The notes: generated by a model not told the origin, from the sequence alone. 64,000 nucleotides of DNA from Lutibaculum baratangense AMV1 (GCF_000496075.1 NZ_AWXZ01000029.1:62001-126000); one strand, 5' to 3'; counted from the stretch's first letter, positions 52,419-61,410 are shown. A program made the numbers and translations.

Positions 52419-53180
52419 ATGCTGACATCGCGCTGGACGCGCTGGTCGATCGTCCCGGGCGTCACCCTGGGCGGCTTCTTCGACGGGATCCTGCTCCACC
52501 AGATCCTGCAGTGGCACCATCTTCTGAGCCTCGTCCCCGGGACGGAGGACCTGAGGGCCCAGGTTCTGTGGGACGGCTACTTCCATGCCCTGATGTATGT
52601 CGTCGCGGCCGCCGGGCTCTGGGGCCTCTGGCGCGCCCACAGGCGCCTGGAAGGCGGATCGGGGCCTCACCTCCTCGGCGGCCTCCTGATCGGCTTCGGC
52701 CTCTGGCACATGCTCGACGGGGTACTGTCGCACTGGCTGCTCGGCATCCACCGCATCAAGCTCGACAGCCCGAACCCTCTGATGTGGGACCTGGCCTGGT
52801 TCTTCGCCTTCGGCATGCTGCCGGCGGTCGCGGGCCTCTATCTCCTCCGGCGCGACGGCGGCTCCGGAGAGGGACTGCCGCGGGCGGGCCTCGCCCTCCT
52901 GCTGGTCGGCGCCGTGACGGTGGGATCCGGGGCCTGGGCGCTTCAGCCGCCGCCCGGCCAGTCTTTCACCACGGTCGTCTTCTCGCACGGCGTCGGGCCG
53001 GCCGAGGTGATGGCCGCGATCGCGGATGCCGACGGCCGGCTCGTCTGGTCGGACCCGGCGATGGGCGTGGTGGTCGTGGACGTCGGGCCGGATCAGCGCT
53101 GGAGCTTCTACCGCGCCGGCGCCCTGCTCGTCGAGGGCTCGGGCCTGACGGCAGGCTGTTTCGACTGGGTGAGGGCCTAG
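52419..53180 (+). CDS. DUF2243 membrane protein with C-terminal extension
   Basis: This 253-residue protein has four membrane spans carrying the DUF2243 hallmarks GFFDGILLHQILQWHHLLS, WDGYFHALMYVVAAAGLWGLW, GFGLWHMLDGVLSHWLLGIHR and NPLMWDLAWFFAFGML. The many His residues suggest a metal site. DUF2243 proteins are usually about 160 residues. This one has a further helix and about 70 residues with QSFTTVVFSHGVGPAEVMAA, giving a soluble domain after LQPPPGQ. ATG at 52419 follows GGGGAGAGAGCC. Function is unknown. Confidence 0.85.
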   Translation: MLTSRWTRWSIVPGVTLGGFFDGILLHQILQWHHLLSLVPGTEDLRAQVLWDGYFHALMYVVAAAGLWGLWRAHRRLEGGSGPHLLGGLLIGFGLWHMLDGVLSHWLLGIHRIKLDSPNPLMWDLAWFFAFGMLPAVAGLYLLRRDGGSGEGLPRAGLALLLVGAVTVGSGAWALQPPPGQSFTTVVFSHGVGPAEVMAAIADADGRLVWSDPAMGVVVVDVGPDQRWSFYRAGALLVEGSGLTAGCFDWVRA

Positions 53181-53237
53181 GCGAGGCGCGCCTGCATCCG
53201 GCGATCGGCGGATCTACCAGAAGCGGCCGGAGGCGTC

Positions 53238-53526
53238 GTGCGCTTCATGGGGCCGCAGATGATGGCGCTTGCGGCGCTCGGCCGGGTGCCGGAGATGCGG
53301 CACCGCTTCGGCACCTATTTCCGGCCACGCGTCGGACCGTCGGAAGACCCGCAGCTCGTGCGCGACGACGAGAAGGCGCACGGGGTCATCGACGCGATGG
53401 GCCGGAGCGCCGGCGTCCTGATGCGCGGCAACGGCGCGGTGACGGCGGGCGCAAGCCTTCAGGAGGCGGTGGTGCTCGCCTGGTATCTCGAGGACATGTG
53501 CCGGGTCGAGTCGCTCGCCCTGTCGA
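53238..53526 (+). pseudogene. class II aldolase/adducin family remnant
   Basis: About 95 codons remain. They include SAGVLMRGNGAVTAGASLQEAVVLAWYLEDM, shown here in reduced form as VLMRGNGAVTAG and EAVVLAWYLED, which is the C-terminal core of class II aldolases. The N-terminal two thirds with the zinc-binding His residues are missing. The frame runs straight into an aldehyde dehydrogenase fragment, so this is a deletion junction rather than a real fusion. Confidence 0.7.
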
Positions 53527-53534
53527 CCGGCCTT

Positions 53535-53752
53535 TCCGAAAGGATCCGCCCCGTATCGCTCGAGCTCGGCGGCAAGAACCCGGCGATCGTCTTCGACGAC
53601 GCCGACATGGAGAAGACGATCGACGGGTTCGGCCGCTCCTGCTTCGCGAACGCCGGGGGGTGAAGGAGATCGAGGCGGGCATCACCTGGGTGAACTGCTG
53701 GTTCCTGCGCGACCTGCGCACGCCCTTCTGCGGCTCGAAGGCCTCGGGCGTC
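53535..53752 (+). pseudogene. hpaE-like aldehyde dehydrogenase remnant (two pieces, internal deletion and frameshift)
   Basis: The first piece reads RPVSLELGGKNPAIVFDDAD and ends FANAGG at the TGA 53661-53663. The second, in another frame from 53660, reads EIEAGITWVNCWFLRDLRTP, then FCGSKASGV. Both belong to 5-carboxymethyl-2-hydroxymuconate semialdehyde dehydrogenase (HpaE): the mid-protein ELGGKNPAIVF and the C-terminal WVNxWFLRDLRTPFGGxKxSG. Roughly 190 residues containing the active-site Cys are deleted between them. The gene cannot be functional. Confidence 0.8.
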
Positions 53753-53775
53753 ACTCGGCCGTCGACATATCCGGG

Positions 53776-54381
53776 CTGCAGCCTTTGCTGCAGGCGGCGG
53801 CCTGTCTGCCGTAGAGCCACGCGGTCGTGCGGCCGGCGTGGAACGACAAGGTGCTGATCAAGCGCATGCTCGACGTCGGCGCGCAGACCGTGCTCGTGCC
53901 ATTCGTGCAGAGCGCGGAGGAGGCCGCGGCGGCCGTCGCCGCGACGCGCTTTCCGCCCGAGGGGATCCGCGGCGTCGCGGGCGCCACGCGGGCGAGCCGG
54001 TTCGGCCTGACGTCCGACTATTTCGAGGTGGCGAACCGCGAGATCTGCGTCCTCGTCCAGCTCGAGACCACGGACGCGCTCGACAGGCTCGAGGCGATCG
54101 CGGCGGTCGAGGGGGTCGACGGCGTGTTCATCGGCCCCTCCGACCTCGCGGCCTCGATGGGGCATCTGGGCAAGGCCGGTGCGGAGCCGGTGCAGGAGGC
54201 CCTGAGGCGGTCGGCGGAGCGGATCGCCGCGACGGGCAAGGCCGCCGGCATCCTCGCGACGACGGCCGAGGACGCGGTGCGCTATCGCGGCTGGGGCTAC
54301 CAGTTCGTCGCAGGCGCCGTGGACCTGGGCCTCCTCCTGCGCGGAGCCCGGTCGGTCCTCTCGGCGATGCGGCAGGGTTGA
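53776..54381 (+). pseudogene. hpaI-like HpcH/HpaI aldolase, 5'-truncated with in-frame stop
   Basis: From SHAVVRPAWNDKVLIKRMLD onward the sequence follows 4-hydroxy-2-oxoheptanedioate aldolase HpaI, including LVPFVQSAEEAAAAVAATRF, CVLVQLETTDALDRLEAIAA, VDGVFIGPSDLAASMG and a normal C-terminus. About 60-65 N-terminal residues with the catalytic His/Arg are lost. A TAG at 53812-53814 interrupts recognisable upstream homology (LLQAAACLP-stop-SHAVVR). A GTG at 53827 could start a 184-residue protein, but it would lack essential residues. It closes a run of three hpa-type remnants. Confidence 0.8.
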
Positions 54382-54405
54382 TCGGCCGCCCTGCCATCGC
54401 CGCTC

Positions 54406-55134
54406 TCAGGCGCCCTTAGCCTCCAGCCACGCGCGGATGATCTCCCTGTGCCGCTCCGGCCCGTAGCTCGGGAAGTGCCCGCCGTGGACGACCGACACCG
54501 GCACGTCGTAGAGCCGCTTCATCGACGAGACGTAGTCGGCGGCGTTCGCATGGTAGGTGTCCTCGATGAGCGGGCCGTCATAGACGATGTCCCCGGAGAA
54601 CAGGATCCCCGTGGCCTTCTCGTAGAGCGCGATCCCGCCCGGTGAATGGCCCGGTGTGTGGATGACCTCGAAATGGCGGTCGCCGAGGTCGATCACGTCG
54701 CCGTCGCGGAGAATGCGCGTCGCCGGCGCCGCTTTCACTGCATAGCTCGCCGAGACGTAGGGCTCCGGCGGCAGCGCGGTGAAGATCTCGTCCGTCACGT
54801 AGGGGTCGGCGAGCGTGTTGCCCCGCGTCGGGTGCGCCAGCAGATCGGCCTCCGCCTCGTGCACGCAGCGCTCGTCGAACTCGTGGTGGCAGCCGATATG
54901 GTCGAAATGGGTGTGGCTCGCCACCGCCGTCAGCGGCCGCTCGGTCACCAGCGGCACGTGCTGCCTCAGGCTGACGACGCCCATGCCGCTGTCGACGAGC
55001 ATGTCGCGGTCGCGGCCCCGGACGTGCCAGATGTTGCAGCGATAGAACTCCAGGATGTGCGGCTCGCCGATATAGGTGACATCGTCGGCCACCCGCCGCG
55101 TCTCGTACCACTTCTCCGCCGGCACGCGGTCCAT
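54406..55134 (-). CDS. MBL-fold metallohydrolase
   Basis: This 242-residue metallo-beta-lactamase-fold hydrolase has the dinuclear site motif SHTHFDHIG (His74, His76, Asp78, His79), then VIHTPGHSPGGIALYE, ILFSGDIVYDG and VVHGGHFPSYGPER supplying further ligands. The start MDRVPAEKWYETRRVADDVT is at 55134. It begins three bases after the stop of the ABC ATPase and is the last gene of the polyamine-type operon. It probably processes something brought in by that system or a toxic by-product; the substrate is unknown. Confidence 0.88.
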   Translation of the reverse strand: MDRVPAEKWYETRRVADDVTYIGEPHILEFYRCNIWHVRGRDRDMLVDSGMGVVSLRQHVPLVTERPLTAVASHTHFDHIGCHHEFDERCVHEAEADLLAHPTRGNTLADPYVTDEIFTALPPEPYVSASYAVKAAPATRILRDGDVIDLGDRHFEVIHTPGHSPGGIALYEKATGILFSGDIVYDGPLIEDTYHANAADYVSSMKRLYDVPVSVVHGGHFPSYGPERHREIIRAWLEAKGA

Positions 55135-55137
55135 CTT

Positions 55138-56211
55138 CTACCTCCCCAGGATGACCGGCGTGTCGGGGCGAACCCACAGGCCGATGCGGTCGCCCGGACG
55201 CGGCTCGCCGGTTTGCGGCAGGAGCACCGTGGCGCGAAAGCCGTCATCCTCCGTATGGCGAACCTTCGCCTGATGGTGCGTGCCGAGGAAGGAGACGCTT
55301 TCGACGACCGCCTGGCCGAGCGACTGGCGGCCGTCCTCGCCCGGTTCGGTGTGGAAGTGCTCCGGCCTGATCGACAGCGTCACGCGGTCGCCCGGCCGCC
55401 AGGAGCCCGCCTCCTCGACGAGGATGTCGCCTGCCGCCGTCAAGACGCGGGCGCGCCCCGCCTCGATGTGGGCGATGGTGCCGGCGAGGAAGCAGCTCAG
55501 TCCCATGAAGTCGGCCGAGAACCTCGAGCGTGGCCTGAGATAGACCCGCTCCGGCGGCCCGTCATCCTCGATGCGGCCCCCGTTCATCACGACGATCCGG
55601 TCGGCGATGGCCATCGCCTCCTCCTGGTCGTGCGTCACATGGACGAAGGTCGTGCCGACCTCGCGCTGGATCCGCTTCAGTTCCTCCTGCATCTGCCGCC
55701 TGAGCTTCATGTCGAGCGCGCCCAGCGGCTCGTCGAGGAGAAGGACGGCGGGGTCGACGGCGAGCGACCGCGCGAGCGCCACGCGCTGGCGCTGGCCGCC
55801 CGACAGTTCGTGCGGCTTCTTGCGGCCCTGCCCGCCGAGGCCGACGAGGGAGAGCATCTCCTCCGCCTTCCGGTCGCGCTCGCGGCGGCCGACGCCGCGC
55901 ATCCGCAGGCCGAAGCCGACATTGGCGAGGATCGTCATGTGGGGAAAGAGCGCATAGTCCTGGAAGACCGTCGTCGTCGGCCGCTTCGCCGGCGGCACGA
56001 GCGTCATGTCCTCGCCGCCGATCGACACATTGCCCGCCTGCGGCACGAGGAAGCCGCCGACGATCGACAGGAGCGTCGTCTTGCCGGAGCCGGACGGCCC
56101 CAGGAGCACGGCGAACTCGCCCTGCCCGATCTGAAGCGACACGTCGTCGAGCGCGACGAAGCTGCCGAAGCGCTGGGTGACGCCTCTGATGTCGATGCCG
56201 GCGCTCGTCAT
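55138..56211 (-). CDS. polyamine-type ABC transporter ATP-binding protein (PotA/PotG-like)
   Basis: This 357-residue ATPase of the spermidine/putrescine group has Walker [20 protein letters not shown]-loop TVFQDYALFPHMT, signature HELSGGQRQRVALARSL, Walker B VLLLDEPLGALD and H-loop HVTHDQEEAMAIAD. A C-terminal TOBE domain follows (ARVLTAAGDILVEEAG, VTLSIRPEHFHTEPG, VESVSFLGTHHQAKVR). The ATG at 56211 overlaps the upstream permease gene by four bases. It energises the importer encoded at 56208-58966. Confidence 0.93.
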   Translation of the reverse strand: MTSAGIDIRGVTQRFGSFVALDDVSLQIGQGEFAVLLGPSGSGKTTLLSIVGGFLVPQAGNVSIGGEDMTLVPPAKRPTTTVFQDYALFPHMTILANVGFGLRMRGVGRRERDRKAEEMLSLVGLGGQGRKKPHELSGGQRQRVALARSLAVDPAVLLLDEPLGALDMKLRRQMQEELKRIQREVGTTFVHVTHDQEEAMAIADRIVVMNGGRIEDDGPPERVYLRPRSRFSADFMGLSCFLAGTIAHIEAGRARVLTAAGDILVEEAGSWRPGDRVTLSIRPEHFHTEPGEDGRQSLGQAVVESVSFLGTHHQAKVRHTEDDGFRATVLLPQTGEPRPGDRIGLWVRPDTPVILGR

Positions 56212-57008
56212 GCCGGCCGCCTCCGCCGGAGCACCGTCAACTCGAGCATCAGGACGAGGACCACGGAGATGCCGAAGACGAGGCTCCCGGCGGCGTTCGT
56301 CTTCGGGTTCAGGCCAGAGCGCAGCATGTTCCAGATTTCCACCGGCAGCGTGACGTCGAAGCGGGTGAGCAGGAAGGAGATGATGAACTCGTCCCAGGAG
56401 AAGGTCATCGACAGGAAGAAGCTCGCGAAGAGCGACGGCCACATCATCGGCACGGTGACGAGCGCGAGCACCTGCCACTCCCGCGCGCCGAGGTCGCGGG
56501 CGGCGCGCTCGGCGTTCGCCTGGTGCTCGCCCATCTGCGAGAAGACGATGGCGAAGCACAGCGGCATGTTGATCACGACATGGCCGATGCCGGCGGCGAG
56601 CAGCGACCTCGGGAAGCCGATCGCGTTGAACGTGATCAGCAGCCCCATGCCGATGATGAGGTAGGAGACGGTCAGCGGCGCGACGAGGAGCGCCTTCTGC
56701 AGGCCGGCGCCTGGCAGGCGGAAGCGGGCGAGCCCATAGGCGGCGAGGAAGCCGAGCGTCACCGCCGCCGCCGAAGAGAGGAGCGCGACGAAGACGGAGT
56801 TGACGAGCGCGGCGGTGAGGCGGCGGTCCGCCAGAAGCTCCTCGTACCAGCGCAGCGAGAAGCCCTGGAAGGGCGGGATCGGGAAGCGGCCGTCCTGGAA
56901 CGAGAACAGGACGAGCACCACGACAGGCAGGAAGATGAAGCCGTAGATCGCCGCCGCATAGAAAGCCGCGAGAATGTTGCCGATGCGCATTCCCTGCCCT
57001 GCCCGCAT
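56208..57008 (-). CDS. polyamine-type ABC transporter permease (PotC/PotI-like)
   Basis: This 266-residue permease has six spans. It starts MRAGQGMRIGNILAAFYAAA and shows the PotC-like FLPVVVLVLFSFQDGRFPIP and GFSLRWYEELLADRRLTAAL. The EAA loop is ERAARDLGAREWQVLALVTVPMMWPSLFASFFLSMTFSWDEF, here broken into recognisable pieces. The ATG at 57008 overlaps the stop of the companion permease; an ATG at 56990 also has a fair ribosome site. It forms the channel with the PotB-like subunit. Confidence 0.92.
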   Translation of the reverse strand: MRAGQGMRIGNILAAFYAAAIYGFIFLPVVVLVLFSFQDGRFPIPPFQGFSLRWYEELLADRRLTAALVNSVFVALLSSAAAVTLGFLAAYGLARFRLPGAGLQKALLVAPLTVSYLIIGMGLLITFNAIGFPRSLLAAGIGHVVINMPLCFAIVFSQMGEHQANAERAARDLGAREWQVLALVTVPMMWPSLFASFFLSMTFSWDEFIISFLLTRFDVTLPVEIWNMLRSGLNPKTNAAGSLVFGISVVLVLMLELTVLRRRRPA

Positions 57009-57871
57009 CAGGCGCGCTCCAGCTTCAGCCAGCGTGCGCACGCGACGTAGACGAGCGTGACGACGACCATCAGCAGGATCGCGAGCGCCGAGGCGGTGGG
57101 GAAGTCGGCGCGCCGGCCGATCTGCAGCATGATCAGCTGCGGCATCACGAGCTCGGAGTTGCCGCCGAGAATCTGCGGCGTGATGTAGTCGCCGATGCAC
57201 AGCACGAAGGTGAGGAACGCGCCGACCATGATGCCCGGCAGGGTGAGCGGCAGGATGATGTGGACGAAGGTCGCGACCGACCCCGCTCCGAGATCGGCGG
57301 CCGCGCGCCGGTAGTTCTTCGGCAGCTGCACGAGGTTCGCGTAGATCGTCAGAGTCAGGAGCATCACGAAGAAGTGGACGAAGCCGATGATCGTGGCGGT
57401 GCGGCTGTTGGCGAGCGACAGCGGCTCGTCGACGAGGCCGACGCCCTGCAGCGCCTGGTTGACGACGCCGTTGTTGGCGAGGACGAGGACCCAGGCGTAG
57501 GAGCGCACGACGTAGGACGTCCAGAAGGGCAGGATCGCGCAGACGAGGCCGATGCGCTGCCAGCGCGGCGGCACCTTCTCGGCGAGGATCCAGGCCAGCG
57601 GGTAGGCGAGCAGGATCGACAGGACGGTCACGATGAGCGTGACCTCGAGCGAGTTCAGCATCGCCTGGAGGAAGTGCCCGCGGGCGAAGAACTTCGCGTA
57701 GTTGGCGAAGCTCCAGCTCGCGACCAGTTCCGTTCCGACGCGCTCCCACAGCGAGACGACAGCCATCACCGCGAAGGGGACGCAGAAGAAGGCGATCGTC
57801 CACAGGAGGGCGGGCGCGACGAAGGCCCAGGGCCTCATGTCGCCCCTGCCGCGCCTGTCGACGATCGCCAT
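57008..57871 (-). CDS. polyamine-type ABC transporter permease (PotB/PotH-like)
   Basis: This 287-residue permease starts MAIVDRRGRGDMRPWAFVAP. Its periplasmic loop (FANYAKFFARGHFLQAMLNS) and LPFWTSYVVRSYAWVLVLANNG, with the EAA loop YRRAAADLGAGSVATFVHIILPLTLPG, are typical of PotB/PotH. GDYITPQILGG is the usual C-terminal signature. It follows the binding-protein gene by 27 bp and is translationally coupled to the second permease. Confidence 0.93.
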   Translation of the reverse strand: MAIVDRRGRGDMRPWAFVAPALLWTIAFFCVPFAVMAVVSLWERVGTELVASWSFANYAKFFARGHFLQAMLNSLEVTLIVTVLSILLAYPLAWILAEKVPPRWQRIGLVCAILPFWTSYVVRSYAWVLVLANNGVVNQALQGVGLVDEPLSLANSRTATIIGFVHFFVMLLTLTIYANLVQLPKNYRRAAADLGAGSVATFVHIILPLTLPGIMVGAFLTFVLCIGDYITPQILGGNSELVMPQLIMLQIGRRADFPTASALAILLMVVVTLVYVACARWLKLERA

Positions 57872-57898
57872 GTCTCGCCCCCGCCCGGTGCCGCGCGT

Positions 57899-58966
57899 TC
57901 AGTGCTGCAGGAATTCCGCCCAGACGTCCTGCATCTGGGCGTCGAGCTCGGCGTCGGGAGCCGGATAGAGCTGCACGTTCTTCAGGTACTCTTCCTGGTC
58001 GTCCCAGCGCAGCGCCTGCTTCTGCTGGTCGCTCAGGTGCTCGCCCGCCGCCTCGTTCGCCGGCATCGCCCAGTAGCAGGAGGAGGTCGCGAGCTTCGCC
58101 TGCCCCTTCGGCGAGAGGATGTACTTCACGAACTCCACCGCGAGGTCCTGGCGCTCGGAATCGGCGAAGATCCCGATCGACTGCGACCACATCACCCCGC
58201 CCTGCTCCGGCAGGATCCAGTCGAGGTCCGGGTTGTCCTGGCTGAGACCCGCCGTCACCCACTCGCCGCCGCCGACGAGCACGTCGACCTCGCCCGTGGC
58301 CAGTGCCGTCTGCGAGGCCACCACTTCGCCGACCAGCGCGGCATTGTCCTTGAGCTTGAACAGCGTGTCGCGGATCTCCGGCAGGTCGTCCGCCGTCAGC
58401 TCCGCCGTGTTCTTGCCGAGCCCCATCGCCACCATGCCCATCACGGGCAGGTAGTAATCGTAGACGGCGATCCTGCCCTTCAGGCTTTCGTCCTCCCACA
58501 GCTTCGTCATGTCCTGCATCGTGGACGCATCGACTTCCGCCTTGTTGAAGGAGACGGTGTTGTAGCCGAACTTCTCGGTGACGGCGTAGCGCTTGCCGTC
58601 GATCACCTGCTGCTCCTCGAGCGCGACCTCGGGGAAGATCGTCTCCGGCACGGCTTCCGCCGGCAGCTCGCCCAGTATGCCGGCCTCGACGACGCGCGGC
58701 ACGTCGATGCCGTCGACGACGAGGACGTCCCAGTCGCCCGGCCGCGACTGCTCGATGAGGGAGAGCGCGGTGCCCGTGCCCTCGTATTCCTTGAGGTTCA
58801 CGCGGACGTCGTGCGCCTCCTCGAAGGGCCGGATCAGCCCCGGATCGGTGTGGTCGCACCAGACGAGCGCGTTGAGCTCCTGCTGCGCCATCGCGGGCGC
58901 CGCCGCCATCAGCGCGCCTGCGGACGCAGCGACCGCCAGAAGGCTCTTCCCCATGATCGTGGTCAT
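57899..58966 (-). CDS. polyamine-type ABC transporter substrate-binding protein (PotD/PotF-like)
   Basis: This 355-residue periplasmic protein has a signal peptide (SLLAVAASAGALMAAAPAMA, cleaved before QQELNALVW). The mature part has LNALVWCDHTDPGLIRPFEE, YEGTGTALSLIEQS and DVLVVDGIDVPRVVEAG, followed by YVEYLLSPKGQ-like FVKYILSPKGQAKLATSS. It fits the extracellular solute-binding family of spermidine/putrescine importers. ATG at 58966 has AAGGGGAACGAG upstream. The agmatinase gene just before it suggests agmatine or another guanidino compound as ligand; that is inference. Confidence 0.9.
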   Translation of the reverse strand: MTTIMGKSLLAVAASAGALMAAAPAMAQQELNALVWCDHTDPGLIRPFEEAHDVRVNLKEYEGTGTALSLIEQSRPGDWDVLVVDGIDVPRVVEAGILGELPAEAVPETIFPEVALEEQQVIDGKRYAVTEKFGYNTVSFNKAEVDASTMQDMTKLWEDESLKGRIAVYDYYLPVMGMVAMGLGKNTAELTADDLPEIRDTLFKLKDNAALVGEVVASQTALATGEVDVLVGGGEWVTAGLSQDNPDLDWILPEQGGVMWSQSIGIFADSERQDLAVEFVKYILSPKGQAKLATSSCYWAMPANEAAGEHLSDQQKQALRWDDQEEYLKNVQLYPAPDAELDAQMQDVWAEFLQH

Positions 58967-59040
58967 CTCGTTCCCCTTCGGTGTGTCCGATGTTCGTCGG
59001 GTGCCGCTGCGGCCGCTCTTCGCGGCGGCCCGTCACGGCC

Positions 59041-59994
59041 TCAATAGGCGACGCCCGGCAGGACGCAGAGCATCTCGTAGAGCAGGTTCGCACCGATCAG
59101 CGCCGTGTTGCCTGACGGGTCGAAGGGCGGCGAGACCTCGACGAGGTCGCCGCCCACGAGGCTGAGCCCGCGGCAGCCGCGCACGATCTCGAGCGCCTGC
59201 CAGGTCGTCAGCCCGCCGACCTCGACCGTTCCCGTGCCCGGTGCGAAGGCGGGATCGAGCGAGTCGATGTCGTAGGACAGATAGACCGGGTGATCCGGCC
59301 CGATCCTGCCCCTGATCTCCTCCATCAGGGGCGTCATCGACTTCCACCAGCACTCCTCCGCCTGCACGACGGTGAAGCCCTTCTCACGCGCCCAGTCGAA
59401 GTCGGCCGGAGAATAGCCCGTGCCGCGCAGGCCGATCTGGAAGACCTTGCCGGCCTCGAGGCAGCCGTCCTCGAAGGCGCGCCGGAAGGGCGTGCCGTGC
59501 GCGATCCTCTCGCCGAACATCTCGTCGTTCGTGTCGGCATGGGCGTCGACATGGATGAGCGCCACCGGCCCGTGCCTCTTCGCCATCGCCTTGAGGATGG
59601 GATAGGTCAGCGTGTGGTCGCCGCCGAGCGTGAGCGGGATGCAGCCGTGGCCGAGGATGCCGTCATAGGCCGCCTCGATGAGGCCCACCGTCTTCTTCAG
59701 GTCGAACGTGTTGATCGCGACGTCGCCGATATCGGCGACCTGCAGGCTCTCGAAAGGCCTCGCGCCGGTGCCCATGTTGAACGGCCGCAGCATGCGGGAT
59801 TCGTCGCGGATCTGCCGTGGGCCGTGCCGCGTGCCGGCGCGGTTCGACGAGCCGATATCCATCGGAATGCCGACGAAGCAGGCGTCGAGGCCTTCCGCCG
59901 TCGCCTGGGCCGGCAGGCGCATCATCGTCGCCGGGCCGCCGAAGCGCGGCATGTCGTTGCCGCCGAGCGGCTGGTTGAGCGCTCTTCCGCCCAC
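59041..59994 (-). CDS. speB: agmatinase / ureohydrolase family enzyme
   Basis: This 317-residue binuclear-manganese ureohydrolase releases urea from agmatine or a related guanidino acid. The metal-binding motifs are LTLGGDHTLTYP, ALIHVDAHADTNDEMFG and VYLSYDIDSLDPAFAPGTGTVE. The N-terminal GIPMDIGSSNRAGTRHGPRQIR is characteristic of agmatinases and guanidinobutyrases/propionases. The start is a GTG at 59994 after GGGAGGGAAAGAGGC. It heads the operon with the polyamine-type importer (74-bp gap). Urea made here can be used by the urease encoded 3 kb away. The precise substrate is open. Confidence 0.92.
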   Translation of the reverse strand: MGGRALNQPLGGNDMPRFGGPATMMRLPAQATAEGLDACFVGIPMDIGSSNRAGTRHGPRQIRDESRMLRPFNMGTGARPFESLQVADIGDVAINTFDLKKTVGLIEAAYDGILGHGCIPLTLGGDHTLTYPILKAMAKRHGPVALIHVDAHADTNDEMFGERIAHGTPFRRAFEDGCLEAGKVFQIGLRGTGYSPADFDWAREKGFTVVQAEECWWKSMTPLMEEIRGRIGPDHPVYLSYDIDSLDPAFAPGTGTVEVGGLTTWQALEIVRGCRGLSLVGGDLVEVSPPFDPSGNTALIGANLLYEMLCVLPGVAY

Positions 59995-60128
59995 GCCTCT
60001 TTCCCTCCCTCGTCGGCGGCCGACACTGCCGCCACGTCTGGTCCCGTCCGGGCAGATTAGGCTTTTGCGAAACTTTGATGGAATAGGAGACGCTCAAACG
60101 TTGGCTTGACGATCCTCAAGGTGAAAGC

Positions 60129-61109
60129 ATGCGCTTCTCCGGCTCCGACCTCCGCCTCCTGCAGGTCTTCGACGCCGTCGTCCGCAATGGCGGGTTCTCG
60201 GCGGCGGAGGCCGAGCTCAACATCGCCTCGTCGACCATCTCGAACCACATGACGGCGCTCGAGCAGCGTCTCGGCATCAAGCTCTGCCAGCGGGGCCGGG
60301 TGGGCTTCGCCCTGACCGAGAAGGGGCGCCGGGTGCACGAGGCCGTCCGGCGGCTCTTCCGGGGCATCGCCGACTTCGAGGCCGACACCGAGGCTTTGCG
60401 CGGCCGGCTGACGGGGGAGCTCAGGATCGGCCTCGTCGACAGCCTCGCGAGCGATCCGAACTGCCGCCTCACCGCCGCGATCGCCCGCTTCAAGACACTC
60501 GCGCCCTACGTTTCCCTGCAGCTCGTGCAGGAGCGGCCGCAGGAGCTTCAGGCGCGGGTGCACGACGGCACCTATCACTGCGGCTTCGGCTCGTTCCCGC
60601 ACACGATCTCGGGGCTCGACTGCACGTTCCTCTACGAGGAGGCCCACTTCCTCTACATCGGCCGCGGTCACCCGCTCTTCACGAAGCCCGAGGATCAGAT
60701 CAGCCGCCAGAGCCTGCAGAAGCACGCCATGGTGCGCCGCGGCTACTGGCGCGAGCAGGACCACAAGCGCTTCGACCTCGGGCCCGTCGAGGCGACGGTG
60801 CACCAGATCGAGCCGCAGCTGATGCTGGTCATGTCCGGCCGCTATGTCGGCTTCCTGCCGGACCACGTGGCAAAGCCCTGGATCGCGTCGGGCGACCTCC
60901 GGGAGATCCTGCGCGACGAGATCGCCTATGTCTGCCGCTTCGAGCTCGTCACAAGGACGGGGCACCGGATGACGGAGGTCCTGCGCAGCTTCATACGTTG
61001 CTGCTCAGAAGCCCATCGCGGACCTGCATCCGCGCGCCCGGAGGCGAAGACGCCGGTTCCGAACCGGTCCGGCGGGCCGCCCTTCGGCAGCGCGACGACC
61101 TCGGCCTGA
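60129..61109 (+). CDS. LysR-type transcriptional regulator
   Basis: This 326-residue regulator starts MRFSGSDLRLLQVFDAVVRN with the winged helix-turn-helix GGFSAAEAELNIASSTISNHMTALEQRLG in its expected position, then a long linker helix and a periplasmic-binding-like effector domain (LRIGLVDSLASDPNCRLTAA onward). The last 35 residues (from EAHRGPASARPEAK) are low-complexity and exceed the family norm. It is divergent from the agmatinase operon, with 134 bp between starts, so it is the likely regulator of that operon, possibly sensing its substrate. Confidence 0.92.
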   Translation: MRFSGSDLRLLQVFDAVVRNGGFSAAEAELNIASSTISNHMTALEQRLGIKLCQRGRVGFALTEKGRRVHEAVRRLFRGIADFEADTEALRGRLTGELRIGLVDSLASDPNCRLTAAIARFKTLAPYVSLQLVQERPQELQARVHDGTYHCGFGSFPHTISGLDCTFLYEEAHFLYIGRGHPLFTKPEDQISRQSLQKHAMVRRGYWREQDHKRFDLGPVEATVHQIEPQLMLVMSGRYVGFLPDHVAKPWIASGDLREILRDEIAYVCRFELVTRTGHRMTEVLRSFIRCCSEAHRGPASARPEAKTPVPNRSGGPPFGSATTSA

Positions 61110-61410
61110 CCTGTCCGCTCATCGGCCGCGGCGCAGAGTGAGGTCGAGCCCCTAGAACCGCGACCCGCGCATGGCGGGGGTTGCTTTCGCCCGGTCCTCC
61201 GGGCGCCGGCACGCGGCTTTATGAGCAGCAGGGGCGCGGCACCGGCCGCCAGATGGTCACTTCATAGGCAAAAGCCGGATAGTGCTTTCTATGCCTACTT
61301 TGTCGTGGTGGCACGGATGGCAGGCTGGCGGCCCCTCGCGGCGAAGGCGTTCGGCGGACGCCGAGGCCGGCGTCTCCGAGAAGAGCCCCCAACCGGCGGA
61401 GTGAGGCGGA
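61110..61410. other. intergenic region before urtD
   Basis: This 301-base stretch shows no urtA, urtB or urtC homology in any frame I could read, and no clear gene. An AT-richer patch around 61258-61310 may hold the promoter of the urtD-urtE-ure operon. Confidence 0.5.

Noticed and set aside
52511-53857. 448-codon ORF bridging the DUF2243 gene and the hpa remnants
   Set aside because: Only its last 40 codons or so (hpaE C-terminal piece) are meaningful; the rest is an out-of-frame shadow.
53827-54381. Intact HpcH/HpaI aldolase starting at the GTG 53827
   Set aside because: Recognisable HpaI homology extends upstream of a TAG stop and the N-terminal catalytic part is missing, so it is listed as a pseudogene.
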